Below are positions 35,281 to 43,058 of a stretch of 64,000 nt of DNA, piece after piece. This DNA comes from Sphingomonas alba. GTDB taxonomy: Bacteria; Pseudomonadota; Alphaproteobacteria; Sphingomonadales; Sphingomonadaceae. The translations under genes and the position numbers were made by a program. The notes below the pieces were generated by a model. It made no database searches. It saw only the letters and a program-made list of their open reading frames with translations, and had not been told where the DNA came from. How positions within the stretch are numbered: the first letter of the stretch is position 1; every line of letters starts with the position of its first letter. Location: assembly GCF_023516555.1 (NCBI RefSeq), contig NZ_JAMGBD010000002.1, positions 124,001 through 188,000 on the forward strand, in the 5' to 3' direction.

Positions 35281-36072
35281 ATGATCCTGCGTCGCCTGAC
35301 CGAAAACTTGCGCGGCCAGAACTGGACCGCCATCACCATCGAATTCCTGATTGTCGTCACCGGCGTCTTCATCGGCACGCAGGTGTCCAACTGGAACCAG
35401 GAGCGACTGGAAAAGCAGGCGACGAAGCGAATGCTCGACCAGCTTCAGCCGGAGTTGCGGAGCCAACTGGAGTTCTTCGATGGCGTCACAATCTATTTTG
35501 CGACTAGCAGGCGGTATGCTGATGAAGCGTTTGCCGGTTGGAGAGGCGACCCGACCATAAGCGACGAGCGCTTCGTTATTGCAGCCTACCAAGCCAGCCA
35601 GATTACGGGGATCGCCATCAATCCCGACAGCTGGGCGCTGACCTTCGGCGGTTCGCAGCTCCGCGACATCGAGGACCCGAAGATTCGCCGCAATCTCGAG
35701 CTGACGCTGACGGCGGACTATGCGCCCGTCGAGTTTACTGCGGTCGCCACTCGATATCGCGAGCAGGTGCGCCACGTCATACCGATCGATATTCAAGACA
35801 AGGTTCGCATCGAATGCGGCGACCGCAACGTACCCGGGAAAGAGGGCGCAATCCTCATCGTGCTTCCGACAACATGCGCGACGAAGATCGAACCCGCGGT
35901 CGCGCACCAGATCGCCTCAGCCTTGCGTGCAAGGCCCGACCTCGTGGGCGAACTACAGTGGCATCTGGCAGCGATTGCAACCTTCATGGCGAATGTGGAA
36001 ACACTTTCCATGCCCATACGCGAACTGGAAAAGGAGCTGGCCGCCACTTCCGTGCCGGCGAAAGCCAGCTAG
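35281..36072 (+). CDS. Single-pass membrane protein of unknown function, sphingomonad type
   Basis: 263 residues from MILRRLTENLRGQNW. An amphipathic, tryptophan-containing N-terminus leads to one transmembrane helix (AITIEFLIVVTGVFIGTQVS), then a charged coiled-coil-prone periplasmic or cytosolic part (NWNQERLEKQATKRMLDQL). Proteins with this FLIVVxGVFIGxQVxNWN pattern are common in sphingomonads and are grouped in DUF families with no known role. An upstream extension to 35224 is less likely. The rppH gene starts 9 bp after its stop, suggesting an operon. Confidence 0.72.
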   Translation: MILRRLTENLRGQNWTAITIEFLIVVTGVFIGTQVSNWNQERLEKQATKRMLDQLQPELRSQLEFFDGVTIYFATSRRYADEAFAGWRGDPTISDERFVIAAYQASQITGIAINPDSWALTFGGSQLRDIEDPKIRRNLELTLTADYAPVEFTAVATRYREQVRHVIPIDIQDKVRIECGDRNVPGKEGAILIVLPTTCATKIEPAVAHQIASALRARPDLVGELQWHLAAIATFMANVETLSMPIRELEKELAATSVPAKAS

Positions 36073-36081
36073 AAGACCAAA

Positions 36082-36558
36082 ATGCCCAAGAACGACGAAA
36101 ATCGCTACCGACGCGGCGTCGGCGTCATGCTGCTCAACAGTCATGGCAAGGTGTTTGTGGGGGCACGTATCGATAACACGGATGAGGCCTGGCAGATGCC
36201 GCAAGGTGGGATCGACAAGGCCGAGGACCCCTGGGACACCGCGCTGCGCGAACTGGAGGAGGAGACTGGAATCTCGCCGCAGCTCGTCGAGCGGGTTACG
36301 GTCTGTCCCGAGCGGCTTAAGTACGACCTTCCGGTCCAGCTCAGGACCAAATTATGGGGCGGCAAGTGGATCGGGCAGGACCAGGACTGGTATTTATGCC
36401 GCTTCCTTGGTCAGGATAGCGACGTGAATATCGCCACCAAACATCCCGAATTCCGGGCCTGGAAGTGGATTGAGCCAAGTCAGCTTCCCGAGTTGATCGT
36501 GCCGTTCAAGCGACCGCTCTATGAACAACTCCTCGCCGAATTCGCGGAGTATCTCTGA
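36082..36558 (+). CDS. rppH: RNA pyrophosphohydrolase (Nudix)
   Basis: Removes pyrophosphate from the 5' end of triphosphorylated mRNA to trigger RNase E decay. 158 residues, the RppH size. The Nudix box runs from G42 through R56-E57, E60 and G63 (GGIDKAEDPWDT then ALRELEEETGI), matching the Gx5Ex7REUxEExGU consensus. The N-terminal RRGVGVMLLN and YDLPVQLRTKLWGGKWIGQ are typical of RppH/NudH. It lies 9 bp after the membrane protein gene and is convergent with a small gene. Confidence 0.95.
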   Translation: MPKNDENRYRRGVGVMLLNSHGKVFVGARIDNTDEAWQMPQGGIDKAEDPWDTALRELEEETGISPQLVERVTVCPERLKYDLPVQLRTKLWGGKWIGQDQDWYLCRFLGQDSDVNIATKHPEFRAWKWIEPSQLPELIVPFKRPLYEQLLAEFAEYL

Positions 36559-36561
36559 GCG

Positions 36562-36711
36562 CTACTTCTTCTGGTCGGCGGTGAAGAAACCGATGCCGCC
36601 GCCGAGGATCGCGCCCGCGATCGGGCCGATGAACGGCAGCGGGATGGCAATGACCGCACCGATGGCCGCCGCAATCGCCGCGCGCTTCGCAACCGGGTTC
36701 TCGAACATCAT
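36562..36711 (-). CDS. Small glycine-zipper membrane protein, ~49 residues
   Basis: Two adjacent ATGs (36711, 36708) follow GGAGGAC; the second has the better 7-nt spacing. The protein reads MMFENPVAKRAA, then two hydrophobic stretches with a GxxxG-rich turn (PIAGAILGGGIGFF), then a charged tail ADQKK. It is probably an inner-membrane helix hairpin. It has its own strong promoter with a perfect palindrome (see 36724-36758), unlike most genes here. Convergent with rppH. Function unknown. Confidence 0.7.
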   Translation of the reverse strand: MMFENPVAKRAAIAAAIGAVIAIPLPFIGPIAGAILGGGIGFFTADQKK

Positions 36712-36723
36712 CTGTCCTCCTTC

Positions 36724-36758
36724 ATGTGTATTATAGTGATAATACACATCGGAGTCTA
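36724..36758 (-). promoter_or_regulatory. Sigma70-like promoter overlapped by a 26-bp perfect palindrome
   Basis: On the minus strand a -10 TATAAT (36730-36735) stands 17 bp downstream of TAGACT (36753-36758), a fair -35. Over the -10 lies a perfect 11-bp inverted repeat: ATGTGTATTAT (36724-36734) and its complement at 36739-36749, with spacer AGTG. It is AT-rich in a GC-rich genome and 13 bp upstream of the start codon. The symmetry looks like an operator of a GntR/YtrA-like or PadR-like repressor. I recognise no such gene in the window. Confidence 0.7.
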
Positions 36759-37205
36759 GGTCTGGGGGCGCTTGAAAACCGGCATCTTGACGGTGAAGAC
36801 CTGGACCGCCTCGCCTTCCTGGTCGCGAGTTTCGTTGCGCATCGCAACCATCGCCATGTTCGGCTTGGACCGTGACGGCTTGATGTCCGTGATTTCGCTA
36901 AACACACGAAGCGTCATTCCAGGTCGCGTCGGCTTCGGCCAGGCCAGTTCCAGCTGCGCGCCGACCAGCCCATCGGCAAAGGGCGTGCTTTCCACCAGCA
37001 TGCGCATGGTGAGTGCTGCGGTGTGCCAGCCGCTGGCCGCCAGCGAACCGAACAAAGTGCCGCGAGCCCCCTCTTCGCTGAGGTGGAAGGGTTGCGGATC
37101 GAACTCTTTGGCGAAAGCCACGATCTGCTCGGAATCGATGTGGTGCGGCGCGCTTTCGAAACGCTGACCGACATGAAGGTCTTCGAGGTAGAGCGGGTTG
37201 TGCAT
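36756..37205 (-). CDS. MaoC-family dehydratase (hotdog fold)
   Basis: 149 residues from MHNPLYLEDLHVGQRFESA, the normal MaoC opening. An upstream frame to 37253 is less convincing. The hydratase-2 like signature is visible as VAFAKEFDPQPFHLSEEGARGTLFGSLAASGWH, with Asp/His in the active-site loop (FDPQPFHL). Likely an R-specific enoyl-CoA hydratase or related hotdog-fold enzyme. Divergent from the M20 hydrolase gene. Its stop region provides the -35 of the next gene's promoter. Confidence 0.85.
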   Translation of the reverse strand: MHNPLYLEDLHVGQRFESAPHHIDSEQIVAFAKEFDPQPFHLSEEGARGTLFGSLAASGWHTAALTMRMLVESTPFADGLVGAQLELAWPKPTRPGMTLRVFSEITDIKPSRSKPNMAMVAMRNETRDQEGEAVQVFTVKMPVFKRPQT

Positions 37206-37262
37206 GGATGAGTCCGGATTGGGGCCGTCAGTGTAGCCTTCGCTCCGGAGCACGGCTAGAGC

Positions 37263-38480
37263 ATGGCCATGGGGGCGCTCAGCAGCACGGAACAGGACGC
37301 GGTCGAAACGGCATCGGCGGAACCGATGCTGGCGCAGGTCGAGGCTTGGGCGCCGGTCAACAGCGGAACCGGCAACCTCGAGGGCCTGGAGGTCATGGCA
37401 GGCCTGCTTGGCGATGCCTTCTCAGCCTTGCCCGGCAAGCTGAACCTCGATGACGCGAGTGTCGTGGAGGCCGTCGAAGCGGACGGATCGAAACGAGCCA
37501 TCGGCTACGGGAAGAATTTGCACCTGACCGTGCGGCCTGACGCGCCCGTGCAGCTGCTGCTGACCGGCCATATGGACACGGTCTTCGCCAAGGATCACCC
37601 CTTCCAGGCTTTGACCTGGCTGGAACCCGGCAAAGTGCTCGGCGGCCCGGGCGTCGCCGACATGAAAGGCGGTATCGCGGTCATGCTGGCGGCGCTGAAG
37701 GCGGTGGAAGCCAGTCCTGAACGCGGCGCCATCGGCTACGAAGTGGTCCTCAACAGCGACGAGGAAACCGGCTCGGCCGGATCGGCGGCACTGATCGCAC
37801 AGGCGGCGCAGGGCAAGCGCGCGGCCCTGACCTACGAACCCGCCGCACTTCCCGACGGTACGCTGGCCGGCGCGCGTCCGGGCAGCGGCAATTTCAGTTT
37901 CGTCATCAAAGGACGCTCCGCCCATGCCGGGCGCAACCCGGAGGATGGCCGCAATGCCGTCGTCGCGGCGGCTGAACTGGCGCTGCGGTTGGCGCATTCG
38001 AAAACGCCGGGGCTCAGCATCAATCCCGCGAAAATCGACGGAGGCTCTCCCAACAATGTCGTGCCGGATCATGCGATCCTCCGCGCGAACCTCAGGCCGC
38101 TAACCGGCGACGACCAGGAAATCGCACAGCGGCTGATCGCCAATGCGGTCGAACAAGTGGCTAAGGAGCATGACGTCTACATCGAGGTCCATGGCGGATT
38201 TGGCCGGCCTCCCAAGCCGATGACCGGTGAAGCCGAAGTCCTGTTCCACCTCGTCCGCAAGGCGGGTGCCGATCTGGGCCAAGCCATTGCCTGGCAGCCG
38301 ACCGGCGGCGTCTGCGACGGCAACAATATCGCCGCCTGCGGCGTGCCCGTGGTCGATACGATGGGTGTGCGCGGCGGCAAGATCCACTCGATGGAGGAAT
38401 ATCTGATCGTCGAAAGCCTGGCCGAGCGCGCCGCCTTGTCCGCCTTGACGATATTGCGATTGGCCGGAGGCGGCGCATGA
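37263..38480 (+). CDS. M20-family peptidase, carboxypeptidase G2-like (candidate AstE replacement)
   Basis: 405 residues. Metal ligands are visible: H103 and D105 in TGHMDTV, D133 in GPGVADMKGG, E167/E168 in NSDEETGS, the Glu in LTYEPA, and the distal His in GGKIHSMEEY. The order and spacing match the M20A/carboxypeptidase G2 group, which cleaves N-acylated C-terminal glutamate. ATGA coupling to astA downstream makes it first in the arginine-succinyl operon, where no AstE was found. A role in hydrolysing N-succinylglutamate to glutamate and succinate is inferred from that position. Start could be 37263 or 37269. Confidence 0.85.
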   Translation: MAMGALSSTEQDAVETASAEPMLAQVEAWAPVNSGTGNLEGLEVMAGLLGDAFSALPGKLNLDDASVVEAVEADGSKRAIGYGKNLHLTVRPDAPVQLLLTGHMDTVFAKDHPFQALTWLEPGKVLGGPGVADMKGGIAVMLAALKAVEASPERGAIGYEVVLNSDEETGSAGSAALIAQAAQGKRAALTYEPAALPDGTLAGARPGSGNFSFVIKGRSAHAGRNPEDGRNAVVAAAELALRLAHSKTPGLSINPAKIDGGSPNNVVPDHAILRANLRPLTGDDQEIAQRLIANAVEQVAKEHDVYIEVHGGFGRPPKPMTGEAEVLFHLVRKAGADLGQAIAWQPTGGVCDGNNIAACGVPVVDTMGVRGGKIHSMEEYLIVESLAERAALSALTILRLAGGGA

Positions 38481-39496
38481 GCTTCCGCATACGCGCGGCG
38501 CGCGAGAGCGATTATCCGGCGCTGTACGAGATGGCGAAACTGACTGGAGGCGGTTTCACCAACCTGCCCGCCGACAAGACGACGCTGCAAAACAAGCTGG
38601 CGCGAGCGGCCGAGGGCTTCGACCGCAAGGGCGAGAACCAGTCGGACGACCTTTACCTGTTCATGCTGGAAGATTTCGACAGCAAGGCCATTCGCGGCAC
38701 CTGCCAGATCTTCGGCGAGGTCGGCCGCGACCGGCCTTTCTATAGCTACCGTATGTCCACGCTGACGCAGAAGAGCGAGGAACTGGGCCGTATCTTCCGC
38801 AACCAGACATTGTCGCTGTGCACCGATCTTGAAGGATCGAGCGAGGTGGGTGGGCTCTTCCTGCATCCCCACGAGCGGGCCGGAGGCCTCGGCATGTTGC
38901 TCGCCCGGTCCCGGTACTTGTTCATTAAGCAGCACCGGCCGCGCTTTGGTGCCCGGGTGCTGGCCGAATTGCGCGGCGTCATGGATCCCGCGGGCCATTC
39001 ACCCTTCTGGGATGCGCTCGCCGGCCGCTTCTTCGGCATGACCTTCCCGGAAGCCGACGAGTTCAATGCCGTCCACGGCACGCAGTTCATCGCCGACCTG
39101 ATGCCGAACACGCCGATCTACGTGAACATGCTGCCGGAAAGCGCCAGGGCGGTAATCGGCCAGCCGCACCCGACGGGCCGCGCGGCGTTGAAGATGCTGC
39201 AGGCGGAAGGCTTCGTTTGGGAATGCTACATCGATATTTTCGACGGCGGCCCGACGGTGACAGCGCCTACCGACCAAATCCGCAGCGTGCGCGAAGCCGA
39301 ATGGATCAAGGTCGGCGGCAGCCACAAGGACAAGGGCGGCAAGACGATGATGGTCGCGACCGGCCAGCTGGGCAATTTTGCCGCCTGCTGGGCCCAAGTA
39401 CAGATCGACGACCGCGGCGAGGCCCTGCTCGATGAAAAGGCCATGCAGATGCTCGACGTCGGCAGCGGCGACACGATCATCGCTGTTTCGCGATGA
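38477..39496 (+). CDS. astA: Arginine N-succinyltransferase
   Basis: First enzyme of the AST pathway: succinyl-CoA plus arginine gives N2-succinylarginine. 339 residues of the AstA type, an atypical GNAT relative. Family-typical segments are MSFRIRAARESDYPALYEMA at the start, KGGGFTNLP-like TGGGFTNLPAD, FLHPHERAGGLG and VLAELRGVMD, and ECYIDIFDGGPT. Overlaps the M20 gene by 4 nt and astB by 4 nt. It is a single polypeptide rather than the two-subunit AruF/AruG form of Pseudomonas. Confidence 0.95.
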   Translation: MSFRIRAARESDYPALYEMAKLTGGGFTNLPADKTTLQNKLARAAEGFDRKGENQSDDLYLFMLEDFDSKAIRGTCQIFGEVGRDRPFYSYRMSTLTQKSEELGRIFRNQTLSLCTDLEGSSEVGGLFLHPHERAGGLGMLLARSRYLFIKQHRPRFGARVLAELRGVMDPAGHSPFWDALAGRFFGMTFPEADEFNAVHGTQFIADLMPNTPIYVNMLPESARAVIGQPHPTGRAALKMLQAEGFVWECYIDIFDGGPTVTAPTDQIRSVREAEWIKVGGSHKDKGGKTMMVATGQLGNFAACWAQVQIDDRGEALLDEKAMQMLDVGSGDTIIAVSR

Positions 39497-40746
39497 TCCG
39501 CGAGATCAACTTCGATGGAATCGTCGGCCCGAGCCATAATTATGCTGGCCTGAGCCTCGGCAACCTCGCCTCGGCCCGCAACGCGGGTGAGGTCTCGCAA
39601 CCCCGCGCCGCAGCACTGCAGGGCCTCGACAAGATGCGGGCGAACCTGAAGCTGGGGCTTGTCCAGGGGATCTTCGTCCCTCCTCCGCGACCCAATGACG
39701 ACTGGCTTGCGAAACTCGGTACATCGATCGAGGGCGCGGACCCGGCGCTGGCCGCCAATGCCCTGTCGGCCTCGACCATGTGGGCGGCCAATGCGGCAAC
39801 GGTTTCCCCGTCCCCCGACACCGCCGACGGCAAGTGCCACCTGACGGTGGCCAATTTGAAAAGCATGCCGCATCGCAGCCACGAATGGCCGGACACGCTG
39901 GCGCAGTTGCGGGTGGCGTTTGCAAGCGGCGCGTTCGCCGTCCACGACCCCGTGCCGGTGGCGTTCGGCGACGAAGGTGCGGCGAACCACATGCGGCTCG
40001 CCGGGTCGCACGGCGAGCCAGGCCTGGAAGTGTTCGTTTACGGCGTCAGCGGCGGCGCCTTTCCTGCCCGCCAGCATGTGGAAGCGTCGCGGGCCGTTGC
40101 GCGACTGCACGGGCTTGCCCCCGACCGGACAATGTTCGTCGAACAGTCGCCGGACGCGATCGCGGCAGGCGCTTTCCACAACGACGTGGTCGCGGTTGCC
40201 AACGAACGCGTGTTGTTCACGCACGAGCTTGCCTTTGCCGAGCGCGACGGATTCTTCGACCAGCTGCAAGGGCGCATGCCCGACGTCGAAATCGTCGAAG
40301 TCCCGGCAGGCGAGGTGCCGATCGAAGATGCCATCCGCTCCTATTTGTTCAACTCGCAGCTGGTAACGCCGCCCGACGGCGCGATGACCCTGGTGGCGCC
40401 GACGGAATGCCGCGAAACGCCGAGCGTTGCCGCCTGGATCGAGCGGCACCTGGCGTCGAACGGCGCCATTCGCCGCGTCGAGTACGTGGACGTCCAGCAG
40501 TCGATGGCCAATGGCGGCGGCCCGGCCTGCCTGAGACTGCGGGTTGCCTGCGAACCTGCGGATGTCGATCCACGCTTCCTCGTGGATGAGGCCAGGCTGG
40601 ACCTGCTCGCGGACGTCATCAGCCGGAACTGGCCCGAGGAGATTGCGATCGCCGACCTGCAGTCTCCGGCGCTGATCGCGTCCATCCGCGCTGCGCGGAC
40701 GCGTCTGCTCGAGGCGTTGAGCCTAGGCGAACTATTGTCGGGTTAA
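39493..40746 (+). CDS. astB: N-succinylarginine dihydrolase
   Basis: Hydrolyses N2-succinylarginine to succinylornithine, two ammonia and CO2. 417 residues. Family markers include the start MIREINFDGIVGPSHNYAGLS, the active-site regions NAATVSPSPDTADGKCHLTVANL, GDEGAANHMRLAG and SQLVTPPDGAMTLVAPTE, and the catalytic Cys in NGGGPACLRLRVA. Overlaps astA by 4 nt and is the last gene of the unit. A TTGACA and a perfect inverted repeat follow its stop. Confidence 0.96.
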   Translation: MIREINFDGIVGPSHNYAGLSLGNLASARNAGEVSQPRAAALQGLDKMRANLKLGLVQGIFVPPPRPNDDWLAKLGTSIEGADPALAANALSASTMWAANAATVSPSPDTADGKCHLTVANLKSMPHRSHEWPDTLAQLRVAFASGAFAVHDPVPVAFGDEGAANHMRLAGSHGEPGLEVFVYGVSGGAFPARQHVEASRAVARLHGLAPDRTMFVEQSPDAIAAGAFHNDVVAVANERVLFTHELAFAERDGFFDQLQGRMPDVEIVEVPAGEVPIEDAIRSYLFNSQLVTPPDGAMTLVAPTECRETPSVAAWIERHLASNGAIRRVEYVDVQQSMANGGGPACLRLRVACEPADVDPRFLVDEARLDLLADVISRNWPEEIAIADLQSPALIASIRAARTRLLEALSLGELLSG

Positions 40747-40753
40747 TTGACAC

Positions 40754-40770
40754 TTTACCATTTTGGTAAA
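40754..40770. promoter_or_regulatory. AT-rich inverted repeat after astB
   Basis: TTTACCA and TGGTAAA are exact reverse complements around TTT. It starts 8 bp after the astB stop and 47 bp before the next gene, with TTGACA just upstream (40747-40752). No T run or clear -10 follows, so it may be an operator or an RNA hairpin. Confidence 0.35.
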
Positions 40771-40816
40771 CGCAAAAACGGCGGAACTGCGCCATTGGCA
40801 CGGCGTTTGCTTAACC

Positions 40817-41155
40817 ATGAGCATGTTCAAGCGTCTTGGCCGCCTCTTCATCATCAAGACCCGCTTCGAGGCCTTCCTTGTCACCTATGCAATCGCGGTC
40901 GGCTCAATCGAACGCGGCCAGCATTACATGGCGCAATATCCCGGATTTGGCGGCTACCTGCTCGCCTTGGCGTGCACCGGAGTGGTCTTCCTCGCCGGCG
41001 GCAAATTGCTGGACTCGGTCAAGGCACAGCCGGTGATTGCCTCTTCCCAGGTTCCAGTGCAGCCGCGGGCACGGCGTCAGTTCAGTCGTAATCGACCCAG
41101 GTTTCGCCGCTCGGCCGCCGGCGCAAGGTCAGTCGGCTCGTCCCGCAGAGGTTGA
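40817..41155 (+). CDS. Small membrane protein, sphingomonad-conserved type
   Basis: 112 residues from MSMFKRLGRLFIIKTRFEAF. The first ~75 residues look conserved in style: a basic start, a hydrophobic segment LVTYAIAVGSIERG, a short HYMAQYPGFGGY and a second membrane helix LLALACTGVVFLAGG. The last ~35 residues are arginine-rich and read opposite the end of the convergent secreted-protein gene by 74 bp. This tail may be an artefact of a frame change, since the +1 frame stops at 41091. Function unknown; candidate inner-membrane protein. Confidence 0.65.
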   Translation: MSMFKRLGRLFIIKTRFEAFLVTYAIAVGSIERGQHYMAQYPGFGGYLLALACTGVVFLAGGKLLDSVKAQPVIASSQVPVQPRARRQFSRNRPRFRRSAAGARSVGSSRRG

Positions 41156-41426
41156 CGCCGGACCATAAGGCGGTGCCGCCGCCCGCGACCGATGCCTTCA
41201 AATCGAACGCGCAATCGGGATCGCTGAAATTGACATTGTTCGCCGCCCCGGCGCTGGCGGATGCGGATAAGGGTTTCCAGTCAGACGTGCCCGTGCGCTT
41301 GATCGAAATCGCCGACAAGGCGGCGTCGGTGCCGTTGACGAGCGTGAAGTTCGTCGCCCCCGCGAATGCCAATGTGGGCGCTGCTAAAAAAGCCAATGCG
41401 GCCAGTGCGAAATGACGCTTGCTCAT
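41082..41426 (-). CDS. Secreted small protein of unknown function
   Basis: 114 residues from MSKRHFALAALAFLAAPTLA, a clear signal peptide with cleavage after AFA-GATNF. The mature ~90 residues are Ser/Thr/Asn-rich beta-type (GATNFTLVNGTDAALSAISI) with two cysteines (DPDCAFD and VNLCGTS) that could form a disulfide. It ends RRRPSGETWVDYD. Similar short periplasmic proteins are frequent in sphingomonads but carry no function. Its 3' end overlaps the convergent membrane protein gene by 74 bp. Confidence 0.68.
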   Translation of the reverse strand: MSKRHFALAALAFLAAPTLAFAGATNFTLVNGTDAALSAISIKRTGTSDWKPLSASASAGAANNVNFSDPDCAFDLKASVAGGGTALWSGVNLCGTSRLTLRRRPSGETWVDYD

Positions 41427-41563
41427 GGGGCCTTTTATACGCTGAAAATCGTTGCGCCCCAAGAGGATGATTGGGCCGTTCCACAAGCGAAAAGACTCAT
41501 GTGGATATTAACCATGCGTTAGGGCATGTAGCTGCATGCTTGAGTCGCTCGGGGGAGGACTCC

Positions 41564-41722
41564 ATGGTTTCGAACTTGCGTTATTACCAACGCCGCGCGG
41601 CAGAAGAACGCATCGCCGCAGCGCGTTCTGTCACCCCTCAGGCCCGCGAGTGGCACAGCAAACTTGCCCAGGATTTCGCGGCGCGCGCAGAAGCCTGCAG
41701 CGCTCATGCCGTTAGCGCCTGA
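41564..41722 (+). CDS. Small helical protein, 52 residues
   Basis: Starts at the ATG preceded by GGGGGAGGAC, a strong Shine-Dalgarno with 4-nt spacing. The protein is helical and charged (LRYYQRRAAEERIAAARSVT, then AREWHSKLAQDFAARAEAC) and resembles the short YYxRRAAEE proteins seen in sphingomonads. No signal peptide or membrane segment. A hairpin with T-rich tail follows at 41751-41782. Function unknown. An in-frame upstream extension to 41471 lacks a ribosome site. Confidence 0.72.
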   Translation: MVSNLRYYQRRAAEERIAAARSVTPQAREWHSKLAQDFAARAEACSAHAVSA

Positions 41723-41750
41723 GCGCGCTTCTTTCAGAATTTTGATTGAG

Positions 41751-41782
41751 CTGGCGACGGGTTTCGCCGGCCATTTTGTTTT
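41751..41782 (+). terminator. Rho-independent terminator
   Basis: CTGGCGA pairs with TCGCCGG (one G-U pair) around the loop CGGGTT, and is followed by CCATTTTGTTTT. It ends the 52-codon gene and lies upstream of tRNA-Arg. Confidence 0.65.
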
Positions 41783-41839
41783 GCGTCTGACGGGGGTTGC
41801 GCAGCAAAAAGTCTCCCCCTATGTGCGCCTCTCTCCTGC

Positions 41840-41916
41840 GCGCCCGTAGCTCAGCTGGATAGAGCACCAGACTACGAATCTGGGGGTCAGAGGTTCGAAT
41901 CCTTTCGGGCGCGCCA
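41840..41916 (+). tRNA. tRNA-Arg (anticodon ACG)
   Basis: 77 nt with encoded CCA. The acceptor stem GCGCCCG pairs with CGGGCGC, the D arm is GCTC/GAGC, the anticodon stem CCAGA/TCTGG closes loop CTACGAA giving ACG, and the T arm contains AGGTTCGAATCCT. After modification of A34 to inosine it would read CGU, CGC and CGA. It precedes a lipoprotein gene by about 50 bp. Confidence 0.97.
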
Positions 41917-41967
41917 TTTCCTTGAAGCGCATTTGCACAGGCCGTCGCGGCCCCCTAGACAGGCGCA

Positions 41968-42471
41968 ATGCCTCGCCGCTTTGCCCTGTTTTGCCTTCTG
42001 CTTTCCGCTTGCTCGACCGGGCCTTCCGGACATGAGCCGTCATTGGCGCCGCGGGCGGCCGAGGCGATCGATCCGCGTGTGCCGATCCCGAGCGAAGTCG
42101 TGTCCGGTCCGGCAGACCCCGCGCTCGTTTCAAAGGTCATTCTGTACTACGCGCAGGCCGCACACAAAGGCGACGTCGCATTCGAGGCCGCATTGCCAAA
42201 CGCCGAGCGAATGGTTGCCGCCGCCGGTCCAGCGCAGAGCGAAAGCTGGATCGCGGCTCAGCAGGCGGTGTCTGCGCTCATTGCGAGCCGGGCACCGGTC
42301 ACTGAGGCCATCAGCCACCTGGACGAATTGGCGTCCTCGCAGGTGATCGCGAATGGCGGGATTCTGCCGGGCGATTTGGAAATCATCCAAGCTGCGAGCA
42401 GACTGGCGAGCACTATCGGCGATCGTGAAGCGGCGGTTATCGACCGATTGCAGAGACAACTCGCCCGCTAG
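41968..42471 (+). CDS. Lipoprotein of unknown function
   Basis: 167 residues with a very short lipoprotein leader (MPRRFALFCLLLSAC; lipobox residues 12-15, LSAC). The mature part has a proline-rich linker (to ~residue 50) and then amphipathic helices (VSKVILYYAQAAHKGDVAFEAAL; HLDELASSQV) rich in Ala. No recognised domain. Its last 4 nt overlap the convergent GNAT gene. Immediately follows tRNA-Arg. Likely periplasmic or outer-membrane anchored. Confidence 0.72.
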   Translation: MPRRFALFCLLLSACSTGPSGHEPSLAPRAAEAIDPRVPIPSEVVSGPADPALVSKVILYYAQAAHKGDVAFEAALPNAERMVAAAGPAQSESWIAAQQAVSALIASRAPVTEAISHLDELASSQVIANGGILPGDLEIIQAASRLASTIGDREAAVIDRLQRQLAR

Positions 42472-43058
42472 ACTGCCTGCCGAGGACGAAGCGCTGCCTG
42501 CCGCGCCGCCGGCCAGTCCACTGCCTCGATTTCAAAGACGATCTGCGGATTGACCTCCGGGCCGAAGCGGCCGTCGACAAAGTCGAGGTCGGCACGCCGA
42601 TGCATGCCGAGGCGATGCATCAGCCCCTTGCTTTGGGCATTGGCAGCGATGGTCATGGCGATGATGCGTTCATAGCCAAAGCTGTCGAAACCGAGGTCGA
42701 GCGAGGCAATTGCCGCTTCCTTGGCAATGCCCTTGCCCCAAGCGCTTTCGCGAAGCCGCCAGCCGATTTCCGGTGTGCCGGTGAGGTCGCCCGCGCCCGG
42801 CGCATTGACGCGCTTGAGGCCGCAGAAGCCCTGGATTTCGCCGGTTGCCTTGTCTTCAACGATCCAAAAGGTGTGGCCGAAATCGCGGGTGAAGCCGCGG
42901 ATGCGTTCGAAACCGGCATGCCAGGCTTCCGGATCCTGCACCCCGCCTAGGTGTCGCATGACGGCGGGCGTATTCATGATCGCGTAGAAATCGGCCTCGT
43001 CGGAGTCCCGCCAGTCGCGAAGCCGCAGCCGCTCGGTCTCGATCGCGACCTCAGCCAT
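42468..43058 (-). CDS. GNAT-family N-acetyltransferase (RimJ/RimL-like)
   Basis: 196 residues from MAEVAIETERLRLRDWRDSD, the usual RimJ-type opening. The acetyl-CoA-binding segment lies around GWRLRESAWGKGIAKEAAIASLD (R/QxxGxG/A variant), and IAMTIAANAQSKGLMHRLGMH is the family-typical C-terminal half (TxxxNxxSxxxMxKLG). Likely acetylates a protein N-terminus or a small amine. Overlaps hemB by 8 nt and follows it in the same direction. An upstream frame to 43100 reads through the end of hemB and is rejected. Confidence 0.87.
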   Translation of the reverse strand: MAEVAIETERLRLRDWRDSDEADFYAIMNTPAVMRHLGGVQDPEAWHAGFERIRGFTRDFGHTFWIVEDKATGEIQGFCGLKRVNAPGAGDLTGTPEIGWRLRESAWGKGIAKEAAIASLDLGFDSFGYERIIAMTIAANAQSKGLMHRLGMHRRADLDFVDGRFGPEVNPQIVFEIEAVDWPAARQAALRPRQAV

